Positions 26,116-34,843 of a stretch of DNA of 64,000 bases are shown here, one piece after another. The stretch is taken from the NCBI GenBank assembly GCA_045130235.1, contig JBGUPJ010000031.1:47615-111614 (forward strand). Direction: 5' to 3'. Position 1 is the first letter of the stretch. Each line of letters opens with the position of its first letter. Position numbers and translations under genes: made by a program. The notes beneath the pieces were generated by a model. That model searched no databases. It had not been told where the DNA came from and was given only the letters and a program-made list of their open reading frames with translations. The stretch comes from UBA1756 sp045130235. GTDB lineage: Bacteria; Bacteroidota; Bacteroidia; Bacteroidales; WCHB1-69.

Positions 26116-26149
26116 TATTTAAGAATAATGGGTTGCTTGTCAACCCCTT

Positions 26150-26222
<73 letters not shown>

Positions 26223-26245
26223 CTCTTTTTTTTAAAAGGTTTCCC

Positions 26246-27016
26246 ATGGAAGATCCACGCTTAGAAGCTTTCAAACGCCTGCTTGACATTATGGACGAGC
26301 TGCGTCTGAAATGCCCGTGGGACAAGAAACAGACCTTTGAAACACTGCGCTGCCTTACCATCGAAGAGACCTACGAGCTCACAGATGCCATCTTGGAAAA
26401 TAAAACGGATGACATGCGCGGCGAGCTCGGCGATCTGATGCTTCATCTTGTTTTCTATGCTAAAATCGCTGATGAACAGCACCTTTTCAACATTACGGAT
26501 GTACTTAATGGCATTTGCGAAAAGCTGATTCGCCGGCATCCCCACATTTTCAGCACTACTCATGTAGAAAATGCGGAAGATGTGAAGGTGAATTGGGAAA
26601 AAATCAAGCTGAAAGAGGGCAACAAATCGGTGTTGGGTGGTGTGCCACAGTCGCTGCCGGCCATGGTGAAAGCCTACCGCATACAGGACAAAGCCCACGG
26701 GGTGGGTTTCGACTGGGACGATGCTAACCAAGTGTGGGACAAGGTAGAAGAGGAGATGGCCGAGTTCAAGGCGGAAATGAACAACGACACCGAAAAGAGA
26801 GAAGAGGAGTTTGGCGATCTAATGTTTGCGCTCATCAACTACGCCCGCCACAGTGGCATTCACCCGGAAGACGCTCTGGAAAAGACCAACAAGAAATTTA
26901 TCAGAAGGTTCAAATACATTGAAGACACTGCCCGCGCACAAGGCCGTTCCATCGCAGAGTTGAGTTTGGATGAGATGGAACAATTGTGGCAGCAGGCCAA
27001 ATCATTGGAGCCTTAA
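26246..27016 (+). CDS. mazG: Nucleoside triphosphate pyrophosphohydrolase MazG (256 aa)
   Basis: MazG hydrolyses nucleoside triphosphates to monophosphates and pyrophosphate and cleans the nucleotide pool. The protein has two tandem MazG domains. The first carries CPWDKKQTFETLRCLTIEET and the ExxE..ExxD metal motif (GELGDLMLHLVFYAKIA). The second carries a similar EEEFGDLMFALINYARH, with KVEEEMAEFKAEM before it. Length matches the E. coli-type two-domain form. It follows tRNA-Thr by 23 bases and precedes a PorE-like gene. Confidence 0.95.
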   Translation: MEDPRLEAFKRLLDIMDELRLKCPWDKKQTFETLRCLTIEETYELTDAILENKTDDMRGELGDLMLHLVFYAKIADEQHLFNITDVLNGICEKLIRRHPHIFSTTHVENAEDVKVNWEKIKLKEGNKSVLGGVPQSLPAMVKAYRIQDKAHGVGFDWDDANQVWDKVEEEMAEFKAEMNNDTEKREEEFGDLMFALINYARHSGIHPEDALEKTNKKFIRRFKYIEDTARAQGRSIAELSLDEMEQLWQQAKSLEP

Positions 27017-27040
27017 TGTTGAATTTGTTTTGCTTAAAAA

Positions 27041-29005
27041 ATGAAAAAAAATAATCCTTCCATTATGAAAAAAATCGGCAAAATTTTGTCGATTTTTGTG
27101 TTTTTCATTGTCTGCTCTTTCTATGGATTTTCACAGGAAGATGCTAATCCTAAAGTAGTTGACCTATGTAAAAAGGCCAAACATGAGATCAACACACGCA
27201 ACTTCGACAAGGCACAAAGCTATCTTAAAAAAGCTAAAAAAATAGACTCTACGTTTGCTGATATTTACATTATTGAAGGAGATATTTATAATTTTTCGCT
27301 GGAATCGAAAAAAGCGGTAGAATGTTACAACAAGGCTATCCGTTTAGCGAAAGACCCCAAACCTATCTTATTTTACATTACAGCGAATGAGGAGTGGAAA
27401 GCCGCCATGTATCAGGAAGCCTTACAGCATTTTGAAGAATATTTAAATCGCACCCAACCTAATGACCCCCTACAAAAAGAGACAATTTTTGCCATCCAAA
27501 ACTGCAAATTTGCTTTGATGGCTTTAAAAGATCCTGTGAATTTTGCGCCTGTCAATATGGGACCCAACATCAACTCGGAATACGACGAATATCTGCCGGC
27601 TGTGACCGCCGACGAGGAGGAAATTGTCTTTACATTGAATAGACCCCGAGATGAAAAGACCCAATGTTTTCTCTGTGAGATGGAAGAGGATTTTTATGGC
27701 AGTGTGAAAAAGGATGGAGAGTGGCAGCCACGTTACAAATTGCCTTATCCCATCAATACAGGCTACAATGAGGGAGCCCATTGCATCTCACCAGATGGAA
27801 AATATCTTTTCTATACCATTTGCGACGTAAAAGAAACAGGTTCAGGAAGTTGTGATCTTTACTGGGCTAAAAGAATTGGTAATCGTTGGTCAAGACCTCA
27901 AAATTTTGGTGAACCTGTCAATACAAAATATTGGGAATCACAACCTTCCATCGCTCCTGATGGAAAAACCATCTATTTCATTTCTTCTCGTCCAGAAGGA
28001 TATGGTGGAATGGATCTCTGGAAAACGGAAATGATAGAAGAAGGAGTCTTTACGGTTCCTGAAAATCTTGGACCTACTATCAATACCGAGTATGACGAGG
28101 CTGCGCCGTTTATTCATGCGGACGGCAGGACGCTCTACTTTGCCTCCAACGGACATTTAGGAATGGGCGGTCTTGACATTTTCTTTGCCACTCTTACTGA
28201 CTCTGGATGGACACAACCTGTCAATCTGGGTTACCCCATCAATACAGAAAACGATGAAACCAATTTTATCATCAATGCGGGAGGTACTACCGCCTATTTT
28301 TCATCTGATAAAGAAGAGGGTTTTGGTGGACTCGATCTCTATTACTTTACCCCATTAGACGAGCGGCTGCGTCCTACACCGGTCACCTACATTAAAGGAA
28401 AAGTATATGATGAGGTGACCCATCAGCCACTCAAAGCTGCTATTGAACTGATTGATTTGGAGGATAGTACAGTCATCACCTCAACATTTTCGGATCCTTC
28501 CACAGGCGAGTTTTTGGCTTGTATTCGTACTGGATCCAATATTGGTATGAGTGTTTCGCATCCCTATTATCCTTTCTATTCTGAAAACTTCCAACTGGAG
28601 AAAAATTACACCGAACTCGAACCTTACCGCAAAGATATTCCATTGCGCCGCCCGGAAGTGGGCGAAACCTTCGTTTTGCGCAACGTTTTCTTCGATTTTG
28701 ACCAAAGTACGCTCAAAAAGGAGTCCAACATCGAGTTGGATAAATTAGCCGCTTATCTGCAAGAAAATGGCACAGTTAAGATCGAAATTGGCGGACATAC
28801 TGATAACCAAGGTAAAGCCGAATACAACGAAAAACTCTCTCTTGAAAGAGCAAAATCTGTTTATAATTATCTGATTTCAAAAGGAATAGATAAAAATAGA
28901 ATGAGCTTTAAGGGCTATGGCATGAGCCAGCCTATCGCCACCAATGAAACCGAAGAGGGAAGAGCTTTGAACCGCCGGACGGAGTTTAAGATTGTGGGAT
29001 TTTAG
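27041..29005 (+). CDS. PorE-like T9SS protein: TPR, PD40 propeller, regulatory-like and OmpA domains (654 aa)
   Basis: Domain order: signal peptide (to ~31), tetratricopeptide repeats (~35-150), a WD40-like PD40 beta-propeller (~165-440, with repeats such as CISPDGKYLFYTI, SIAPDGKTIYFISSRPEGYG and FIHADGRTLYFASNG), a carboxypeptidase-regulatory-like domain (~450-540) and a C-terminal OmpA domain that binds peptidoglycan (NVFFDFDQSTLKKESNIELD, IGGHTDNQGKAEYNEKLSLE). This is the layout of PorE (PG1058 of Porphyromonas gingivalis), a T9SS component linking to the cell wall. Other OmpA proteins share the layout, so the specific name is inferred. A second possible ATG lies at 27065. Confidence 0.82.
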   Translation: MKKNNPSIMKKIGKILSIFVFFIVCSFYGFSQEDANPKVVDLCKKAKHEINTRNFDKAQSYLKKAKKIDSTFADIYIIEGDIYNFSLESKKAVECYNKAIRLAKDPKPILFYITANEEWKAAMYQEALQHFEEYLNRTQPNDPLQKETIFAIQNCKFALMALKDPVNFAPVNMGPNINSEYDEYLPAVTADEEEIVFTLNRPRDEKTQCFLCEMEEDFYGSVKKDGEWQPRYKLPYPINTGYNEGAHCISPDGKYLFYTICDVKETGSGSCDLYWAKRIGNRWSRPQNFGEPVNTKYWESQPSIAPDGKTIYFISSRPEGYGGMDLWKTEMIEEGVFTVPENLGPTINTEYDEAAPFIHADGRTLYFASNGHLGMGGLDIFFATLTDSGWTQPVNLGYPINTENDETNFIINAGGTTAYFSSDKEEGFGGLDLYYFTPLDERLRPTPVTYIKGKVYDEVTHQPLKAAIELIDLEDSTVITSTFSDPSTGEFLACIRTGSNIGMSVSHPYYPFYSENFQLEKNYTELEPYRKDIPLRRPEVGETFVLRNVFFDFDQSTLKKESNIELDKLAAYLQENGTVKIEIGGHTDNQGKAEYNEKLSLERAKSVYNYLISKGIDKNRMSFKGYGMSQPIATNETEEGRALNRRTEFKIVGF

Positions 29006-29008
29006 TAA

Positions 29009-29048
29009 ATTGAAAACTGAAAATTGAAAACTGAGAGTTGAGAGTTGA
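29009..29048. repeat. Low-complexity linker of TTGAAAACTGA-type units
   Basis: Directly after the PorE-like stop codon, the units TTGAAAACTGA, AAATTGAAAACTGA, GAGTTGA and GAGTTGA follow one another. A comparable tract (AATTGAGAATTGAAAATTGA on the minus strand) lies at 63522-63558. Confidence 0.5.
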
Positions 29049-29065
29049 TAAGGTGGGAGAAGAGG

Positions 29066-29284
29066 CTACTCATTGTGGCGGTTGTGGGCGTTGAAGATGA
29101 AATCTGAGGAAATCCAGCCTACCAAGAGTCCCCAAACGATGACCAAAGCCAGGTTGTTTTTATAGATTTGGGGTTGATATTTTCCTGAAAACCACCAGTA
29201 CATTATCGATAAGATGACGCACAACACGCATCCCATAATATGATATTTGTTGAAGTTTTTCTGAAAAAATTCCTTACTGGTCAT
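29066..29284 (-). CDS. Small two-helix membrane protein (72 aa)
   Basis: From the ATG at 29284 the protein reads MTSKEFFQKNFNKYHIMG, then two hydrophobic helices (CVLCVILSIMYWWFSG and LALVIVWGLLVGWISSDFIF) and a short polar tail. The family is not recognised. It overlaps the end of the preceding gene by 11 bases, which suggests translational coupling. A longer in-frame start at 29338 would lie deep inside that gene and is less likely. Confidence 0.6.
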   Translation of the reverse strand: MTSKEFFQKNFNKYHIMGCVLCVILSIMYWWFSGKYQPQIYKNNLALVIVWGLLVGWISSDFIFNAHNRHNE

Positions 29285-30059
29285 CTTCCTGAATTGCTTT
29301 AAAATACTGATATTCATTGAATTTACTACGAACCTCATCGATTATCTTTTCTCTTGACCATCGGATGAGGTCGTAATAGCTGAAATGGCAATACATCATA
29401 AAATCCAGTAATTCTGGTTCTTGTAAACCAGTAATTTCAGAAACCAAATCACGGTTATATTTCAGTTGCACCTGTTGTATTTCCTCTCCATAGCCTTCCA
29501 TTTCATAATAGAGGCGTTTCATCTTTTCTTTCTTATTAAAAGTAGAATATAGCCACGTGATAGGGCTTCCTAACTTGGTATTTTTCAATATATTAGGAGC
29601 TTCCTCAGTATAGGTTGCATTCCTTCTTTCCTCTTTGGTAAGATGAACATCATCAATATTTTTATACGAATCGGGAAGTTTGGCGTTGGCCACGTCATGT
29701 TTAAAACCCTCATACGTAGGATTTAACCCATAACAGGTGAAATTAGGGAGCATAAAGGCTTTATGATAGAGTATCACATCTTTTCTCCCACGTGAAAAGT
29801 CGCGGTTATCCACCACCTCCAAAGTCTGTGAATAGCCGGTATGGGAAATCACCAAAGAATCGTACATGGAAACCGTGATTCTAAAGTTGCCTTTTTCGTC
29901 TCCAAAAACGTACTCACCTGTATTCAAATTATGGACCTGACAACCTGTGATAGGAACAATGCCGGAAGAATTATATACAGTGCCTGCTATCTTCTTGCTT
30001 TGCGCCTTGGATGCCCCAATGAGTAGCACCATCACCAACAATAGAGTCCATTTTTTCAT
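29274..30059 (-). CDS. Secreted protein with carboxypeptidase-regulatory-like domain (261 aa)
   Basis: A signal peptide (MKKWTLLLVMVLLIGASKAQ) precedes a CarboxypepD_reg-like beta-sandwich of about 80 residues (KKIAGTVYNSSGIVPITGCQ..GDEKGNFRITVSMYDSLVISHTGY). The C-terminal half is helical, charged and without a recognised domain (NKKEKMKRLYYEMEGYGEEI). Such proteins are common in Bacteroidetes envelopes; function is unknown. Its stop overlaps the start of a small membrane protein gene. Confidence 0.75.
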   Translation of the reverse strand: MKKWTLLLVMVLLIGASKAQSKKIAGTVYNSSGIVPITGCQVHNLNTGEYVFGDEKGNFRITVSMYDSLVISHTGYSQTLEVVDNRDFSRGRKDVILYHKAFMLPNFTCYGLNPTYEGFKHDVANAKLPDSYKNIDDVHLTKEERRNATYTEEAPNILKNTKLGSPITWLYSTFNKKEKMKRLYYEMEGYGEEIQQVQLKYNRDLVSEITGLQEPELLDFMMYCHFSYYDLIRWSREKIIDEVRSKFNEYQYFKAIQEDDQ

Positions 30060-30063
30060 CGTG

Positions 30064-30071
30064 CAAAAGTA
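30064..30071 (-). promoter_or_regulatory. -7 box close to the start codon at 30059
   Basis: The minus strand reads TACTTTTG followed by CACG, then ATG. The box is only five bases from the ATG, so the transcript would have a very short leader or none. Confidence 0.45.
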
Positions 30072-30472
30072 AGCATTATTTCAACGGGATTAATTATTTA
30101 AAATTCTTTTTTTTGAAAAAGAAGAATTTATTAGACATATTAATGGTGTTGACAATCGTGATAACTTTTTGAAGAAATATTTGCTTTTTAAGTTGTCAGC
30201 ATTTACTAACCGCTTTTCAACAATTATTTTTTAGAGTAAATGTCTGATGTACAAAGTGAGAAAAATTTCTTTTCAAATATGTTGAAAAATGCTTTTGTTG
30301 AAAAAAGAAAAAGGGAAAAATTTTTTTTGATGTTGAAAATTGAAGTGGGCAATGTTGGAAATCTTTTGATAAAATCTGAAAACTTTTTGGAGAAATTTGG
30401 AGCAGAAATTTTTGTGTTGAAAAGGTATAAGTTATCAATATTTTTCAACATTTCTGAGTTAATAAATTTGAA
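30072..30472. other. 400-base AT-rich gap with clustered GTTGAAAA motifs
   Basis: No convincing gene lies here; an 83-codon plus-strand frame (30240-30491) has low-complexity composition and ends inside the next gene. The eight-base word GTTGAAAA occurs at 30281, 30297, 30332 and 30416, and its complement TTTTCAAC at 30214 and 30442: six copies in 236 bases. Near-matches to a DnaA box (TTATCAATA at 30432) are too weak to call an origin. Confidence 0.5.
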
Positions 30473-31483
30473 TTATTTTCTTTTTTTGTAGAGCAAGAGG
30501 AAGATAAAATAGGGGGCACCGATGATGGCGGTGATACTTCCCACAGGAAGCTCCGAACGGGCGATAATGGAGCGGGCGAGGGTGTCGGCGAAGAGGCAGA
30601 AAAGTGCACCGAAGCAGAGGGAGAAGAAGAAGACGGTGCGATTGTTGTTGCCAAAGATGATGCGAACGATATGAGGGATGATGAGTCCGACGAAACCGAT
30701 GACCCCGCAGCAGGCTACGGTGGCGGCAATCAGGATGGAGGAGACGATGAGCACGCTTAAAGTGGTTCTTTGTACATTTACGCCAGAAGATTGAGCTGTG
30801 TCGCGGCCTAATTGTAAGATGTTAAGATTTTTAGTGTTGAAAAAGAGAAAGGTGGAGCAGATGGTGAGTATGAAGAATAAAATGATGGTGGAAGTCCACG
30901 AGGAGGAGGTGAAGCTTCCCATGGTCCAGTAGATAATCTGTTCAAAAGACTCTTGGTGGATGACCATCAGGAGAGTGATTATTGCGGAGATGAGAAAGTT
31001 GATGGCTATACCGGCCAAAAGAAGTGTTTTCACAGACTTTTGTTTTCCCATAAAGGCAATCCCGATAATGAGAAAGAGAGTGGCGATGGCAGATGCCATT
31101 GCGGCGAATGGGATACCGAAGGTGAAAGCGGACAGGCCGGTGATGATAGCGATGGCGGCGCCTAATGAAGCGCCCGAGGAGATGCCAAGGATATAGGGGT
31201 CGCAAATAGGATTTCGAAAAATGGACTGAAAGGATGCGCCACAGATGGCTAACGCACTACCTGCCAGCATGCTCATGAGGATACGGGGAAGGCGCAGGTT
31301 CCATAGGGTCATCTCGTAAATCTGCCATTTTTCGGTTACTTCTCCACCCATAAGTTTAGCTTTTATAATAGCGCCTACCGCTTCATGAGGGATAGAAACC
31401 ACCCCTATGGTGGCGGCCATGATGGCTGCTGCTACCAGTATGATAGGGGTGATAATGTAAGCGATAGTTTTGGTGGCTTTCAT
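30473..31483 (-). CDS. FecCD-family ABC transporter permease (336 aa)
   Basis: This polytopic permease belongs to the BtuC/FecCD/FhuB family that imports iron-siderophore, heme or cobalamin complexes. About ten membrane helices are visible. Family motifs include LRLPRILMSMLAGSALAICGASFQ, NPICDPYILGISSGASLGAA, GFVGLIIPHIVRII and LPVGSITAIIGAPYFIFLL. Neither the ATPase nor the binding protein is adjacent, so the substrate cannot be assigned and the partners must lie elsewhere. The upstream thpR gene is on the same strand, 35 bases away. Confidence 0.9.
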   Translation of the reverse strand: MKATKTIAYIITPIILVAAAIMAATIGVVSIPHEAVGAIIKAKLMGGEVTEKWQIYEMTLWNLRLPRILMSMLAGSALAICGASFQSIFRNPICDPYILGISSGASLGAAIAIITGLSAFTFGIPFAAMASAIATLFLIIGIAFMGKQKSVKTLLLAGIAINFLISAIITLLMVIHQESFEQIIYWTMGSFTSSSWTSTIILFFILTICSTFLFFNTKNLNILQLGRDTAQSSGVNVQRTTLSVLIVSSILIAATVACCGVIGFVGLIIPHIVRIIFGNNNRTVFFFSLCFGALFCLFADTLARSIIARSELPVGSITAIIGAPYFIFLLLYKKRK

Positions 31484-31518
31484 TTTAAAGCGGGTTGATA
31501 ACTGCCATTTTTTTGCAT

Positions 31519-32079
31519 TTACTGGGCAGTAAGTGGGAAGTCGTATAACGTGGTATAGATAGGGCCTTCTTTTTCGAGCTGGCTGCGGATGAGAGAGATT
31601 TGTTGGATATGAAATTGTTGGTGGTAGGAAGGTTGAAGTTCTTCGAACATCTGCCAGAATCTGTTTTTATTATCGATTTTTTTAATTCTTCCTAAAGTGA
31701 TATGGGGGACAAAATTCTCAGAAGAAAGTGAGAAGCCAAGTTGACGAAGGGCTTCATCGATGGAGTTGTAGAGCTGCTGGAGTTCGGGAGTGTTGCTGAT
31801 GCCCAACCAAAGCACCTTAGGAGCGTAATGTGAACCGAAAACTCCAAGTTTGTTGATTTCGAGATCCAATTCTGGAGTATTGGCTGCGATATTTTGTAGC
31901 GCTTCGGCGATAGGTTTCACTTGAGCGGACGGGGTTTTCCCGATGAAACGGAGGGTGAGGTGGCAGAGATTATCCTCCACCCAATTGATGGTGTCGTAGG
32001 GGGTAAGGCGGCGTAATTCCTTACGAAGTGTATCGTATTGAGGGTCAAGTTGCAGACGAATAGCAATAAAAAGTCGCAT
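31519..32079 (-). CDS. thpR: RNA 2',3'-cyclic phosphodiesterase ThpR (186 aa)
   Basis: This is a 2H phosphoesterase, which opens 2',3'-cyclic phosphates at RNA ends. It has the two catalytic HxTx motifs, HLTLRFIG (~residue 50) and HITLGRIK (~130), and the family opening MRLFIAIRL. Length is normal. A weak operon link to the FecCD permease is possible (35-base gap). Confidence 0.93.
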   Translation of the reverse strand: MRLFIAIRLQLDPQYDTLRKELRRLTPYDTINWVEDNLCHLTLRFIGKTPSAQVKPIAEALQNIAANTPELDLEINKLGVFGSHYAPKVLWLGISNTPELQQLYNSIDEALRQLGFSLSSENFVPHITLGRIKKIDNKNRFWQMFEELQPSYHQQFHIQQISLIRSQLEKEGPIYTTLYDFPLTAQ

Positions 32080-32136
32080 AAAAAAAGATTAATATTTCAC
32101 TGCTCCTTCAACGGCAGATGCTTAAAATTATTGTAC

Positions 32137-32169
32137 AAAAAAACACCTCCGCAGTGGAGGTGTTTTTTT
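32137..32169 (-). terminator. Strong hairpin terminator after the T9SS cargo gene
   Basis: The stem CACCTCC/GGAGGTG has a GCAGT loop and is flanked by an A-run on the left and a T-run on the right, so the structure works in both directions. It lies 22 bases after the stop codon of the minus-strand cargo gene. Confidence 0.85.
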
Positions 32170-32191
32170 ATAAGGAATGAGTGGTTCAGAA

Positions 32192-33571
32192 TTAGCGAAC
32201 GATGTTCACCTTGCTGGTAGCCACTTCGTTGCCGTTCACAACGCGAACGATGTACAAACCTTCGGTGAGGTTAGCCACGTTGATGGTAGCGGAGGCGTTA
32301 GCATTTTCGATGCTCATCACTTCCTGACCAGCCACGTTGTAGATGGAAACCTGAGCGCCGGCAGCGTTGTCGATAGTGATTTCGTTGCAAGCGGGGTTCG
32401 GGTAAACATTCAGAGTGTTGTTGCTTTCTTTGATACCGTTGTCATAGTGATAGGTAGCGCAGAAGGTATTGTTGTTGAGGTTCGGGTCAACACCATTGTA
32501 TTCAGCGGTGCTTTCATAACCGATGTGCATGCAGAGGTGCAGATCTTGAATGGGCCATCCGAAGGGCTCCAACACGTCAGCATCAAGATCCCAGTCAAGG
32601 AGGTTGAAATGCCATCTCCAGCCGTAGTACATTTCAAGGGTATCGGGTTCATCGTTGATGGCTGCATTTTCGAGTTCCGGGAAATAGAAAGGAGTTTCAC
32701 CATCAATGTAGAGGCTCAAAGTGTAGTAACCGATAGCGGGGTCAACGCCAGTGTTGAAAGCACCACCGTAGAAATAGAGGGAGTCGGTGTACTGGTCAAC
32801 GATGATGAAGTCGTCTTCGCCCAATTCATCCGGATAGGTCTGATCATCCTGCGGGTCATAAATTTCAGCATAGAGGTCGCTCTTCGGCTGATAAGCCTGA
32901 CCATCGTTGTAGTAAACGGTCAACAGGAAGGGTTTGTGAGAGGCGATAAGGTCACCGGTCACAGGATCATATTCGCTACCGAATACCCAGTGGTGATAAC
33001 CATGAGTTGCTTCATCTGAGAAAAGAGCGAAGTTGTTGTCAGCGCAATCCTCATCGGTGGGGCAGAGGCAGACAGCGGCAGCTTCAGCAGCATAGATGCT
33101 AACGGTGACATCACCGGTAGCGGGCATGGTGAAAGGAGTAGCGAGTTCACACACATTGATACCAAGGCCGTCATCGCCATCCGGAACGGTGTAGTTCTGT
33201 GAATATACGAGAGTGCCGGGAGTGATGTTGCCATTGTCAGCATCATAAGTGGTACCGGTGTAGATGCGAATCACATAGGTTTCGTTGTTGAAAGTTCCGC
33301 TGTAACCCGTTACATGGTCGCTGTTGGTGTGATAGAAACGAACTCTCTCGAGCTGTGCGCCTGCAGGAATATCACCTTCGGGAATACGGAGGCAGTACTC
33401 GCTTTCAGCGGCCATTACGAAAACAGAACCAGAGGTGGCATAGAAGCCGTACCAGTCGGAACGCTGGTTCTCAGGAAGTTGAACCTGGGTGTTGGTGTTA
33501 ATCAACAGACCCTGTGCAAATGACATGGAAACCAATGCCATAGCAACGACAAGAGTAAAAAGTTTTTTCAT
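32192..33571 (-). CDS. Secreted protein with T9SS type A sorting domain (459 aa)
   Basis: A signal peptide (MKKLFTLVVAMALVSMSFAQ) is followed by ~350 residues with beta-rich, Asp/Tyr-rich sequence and no recognised catalytic domain. The last ~75 residues are a canonical sorting domain: LNVYPNPACNEITI, then VSIYNVAGQEVMSI, and LTEGLYIVRVVNGNEVATSK. The protein should be exported by the T9SS and cleaved or anchored at the surface. A Cys-rich short segment (AVCLCPTDEDCAD) lies near residue 190. It is a stand-alone gene with its own -7 box (33608-33615) and a strong terminator. Confidence 0.88.
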   Translation of the reverse strand: MKKLFTLVVAMALVSMSFAQGLLINTNTQVQLPENQRSDWYGFYATSGSVFVMAAESEYCLRIPEGDIPAGAQLERVRFYHTNSDHVTGYSGTFNNETYVIRIYTGTTYDADNGNITPGTLVYSQNYTVPDGDDGLGINVCELATPFTMPATGDVTVSIYAAEAAAVCLCPTDEDCADNNFALFSDEATHGYHHWVFGSEYDPVTGDLIASHKPFLLTVYYNDGQAYQPKSDLYAEIYDPQDDQTYPDELGEDDFIIVDQYTDSLYFYGGAFNTGVDPAIGYYTLSLYIDGETPFYFPELENAAINDEPDTLEMYYGWRWHFNLLDWDLDADVLEPFGWPIQDLHLCMHIGYESTAEYNGVDPNLNNNTFCATYHYDNGIKESNNTLNVYPNPACNEITIDNAAGAQVSIYNVAGQEVMSIENANASATINVANLTEGLYIVRVVNGNEVATSKVNIVR

Positions 33572-33607
33572 GATAATATAATTTGGTTAATAAATGATTT
33601 TCGGCGG

Positions 33608-33615
33608 CAAAGATA
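33608..33615 (-). promoter_or_regulatory. -7 box of the T9SS cargo gene
   Basis: The minus strand reads TATCTTTG followed by CCG, 37 bases before the ATG at 33571. It is divergent from the box at 33666. Confidence 0.5.
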
Positions 33616-33665
33616 CAATTTTTTAATGAAATAATCGTCATTATTAGAAAATTATATTTTTTTAG

Positions 33666-33673
33666 TATTTTTG
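33666..33673 (+). promoter_or_regulatory. -7 box of the aminotransferase gene
   Basis: TATTTTTG followed by CCG matches TAnnTTTG. The in-frame TTG at 33671 lies inside it, which places the real start at the ATG at 33698. Confidence 0.5.
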
Positions 33674-33697
33674 CCGTTTCAAAAAAATGAACGAAGG

Positions 33698-34831
33698 ATG
33701 AAAATGGTGGATCTAAATGGTCAATATGTGCGTATGAAGGCCGAAATAGATGAGGCCGTGGAGAAAATAATAGCCTCTGGCGCGTACATAAAAGGTGCGG
33801 AAGTAACTGAATTTCAGGAAAATCTTTCCCGCTTTCTTTCCATCCCCCACGTTATCGGCTGTGGCAGTGGAACTGATGCCTTGCAAATTGCGCTGATGGC
33901 ACTCGGCCTGCAACCCGGCGATGAGGTCATCACCACACCGTTCACCTTTATCGCCACCGCCGAGGTGATGGCTCTGCTGCGTGTCAAGCCAGTGTTTGTA
34001 GATGTGGAAGAAAATACCTTTCATATTGACGTTCATCAAATCGAAGCGGCCATCACTCCGCGCACGAAGGCCATCCTGCCGGTGCACCTGTACGGACAGA
34101 GCGCCAACATGGCTCCGCTGTTGCAAATGGCCGAAAAGCACGGGTTGTACGTGGTGGAGGATGCCTGCCAGTCGATAGGAGCGGAATACATTTTCGAAGA
34201 CGGTCAGCGGAAAATGACCGGCACGATGGGAACTTTCGGCTGCACCTCCTTTTTCCCCACCAAGAATTTGGGCTGTTATGGCGATGGCGGTGCGATGTTC
34301 ACGCACGATGCAGCATTGGCGAAAGAGGCCGCCTGCATTGCCAACCACGGCGCGGAGAAAAAGTATCATCATGAACGGGTGGGTGTGAACTCGCGGCTCG
34401 ACACGCTGCAGGCGGCCATCTTGAACGTGAAGCTTCGTCATTTAGACGAGTTTACGCAGGCCCGGCAGGCAGCTGCCGACCGGTACGACGCGCTCTTTGC
34501 GGGTTGCGACTGGCTGACGGTGCCGTACCGCGCGCCCTACAGCACCCATGTGTTTCACCAATATACGGTGCGCCTCGCCGACGGGATCAATCGCGACTTA
34601 TTGCAAGAGTTGTTGCGAGCCGATGGGGTGCCCACGATGGTGTATTATCCCGTGCCGTTGCACCTGCAGCCGGTGTTTGCGGAGTTGGGCTACCGGCGCG
34701 GTGACTTTCCGGTGGCGGAGCATCTGGCCGACACCGTGCTTTCGTTGCCGATGCATACGGAGCTGACGGACCATGAGCAGGAAAAGGTGCGCGAAGTGAT
34801 GGGCAGAATAGTAGAAAAATGTTGGAAATAA
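33698..34831 (+). CDS. DegT/DnrJ/EryC1-family sugar aminotransferase, WbpE-like (377 aa)
   Basis: This PLP-dependent aminotransferase acts on nucleotide-linked keto-sugars in surface polysaccharide synthesis. Signatures: MKMVDLNGQYVRMKAEIDEA, GCGSGTDALQIALMALGLQP, VEDACQSIGAEY and the PLP-lysine segment FFPTKNLGCYGDGGA (Lys189). The VHLYGQSANM and GVNSRLDTLQAAIL segments resemble WbpE, which makes UDP-2,3-diacetamido sugar precursors. The exact substrate is inferred. The neighbours (a P-loop kinase-like protein, a radical SAM protein and orphan rfbC) point partly to surface sugars. Confidence 0.88.
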   Translation: MKMVDLNGQYVRMKAEIDEAVEKIIASGAYIKGAEVTEFQENLSRFLSIPHVIGCGSGTDALQIALMALGLQPGDEVITTPFTFIATAEVMALLRVKPVFVDVEENTFHIDVHQIEAAITPRTKAILPVHLYGQSANMAPLLQMAEKHGLYVVEDACQSIGAEYIFEDGQRKMTGTMGTFGCTSFFPTKNLGCYGDGGAMFTHDAALAKEAACIANHGAEKKYHHERVGVNSRLDTLQAAILNVKLRHLDEFTQARQAAADRYDALFAGCDWLTVPYRAPYSTHVFHQYTVRLADGINRDLLQELLRADGVPTMVYYPVPLHLQPVFAELGYRRGDFPVAEHLADTVLSLPMHTELTDHEQEKVREVMGRIVEKCWK

Positions 34832-34843
34832 AAAATTTACAAT

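Noticed and set aside
29790..29802. Fourth parS-like site (CCCACGTGAAAAG)
   Set aside because: Only the right half matches the palindrome; the left half is CCC instead of TTT.
30072..30472. Replication origin (oriC)
   Set aside because: No good DnaA boxes (TTATCCACA) were found, only weak matches; dnaA is not nearby. Kept only as a motif cluster.
30240..30491. 83-codon plus-strand open frame in the AT-rich gap
   Set aside because: The composition is Lys/Phe/Leu/Asn-heavy, there is no promoter box or homology pattern, and the end lies within the FecCD gene.
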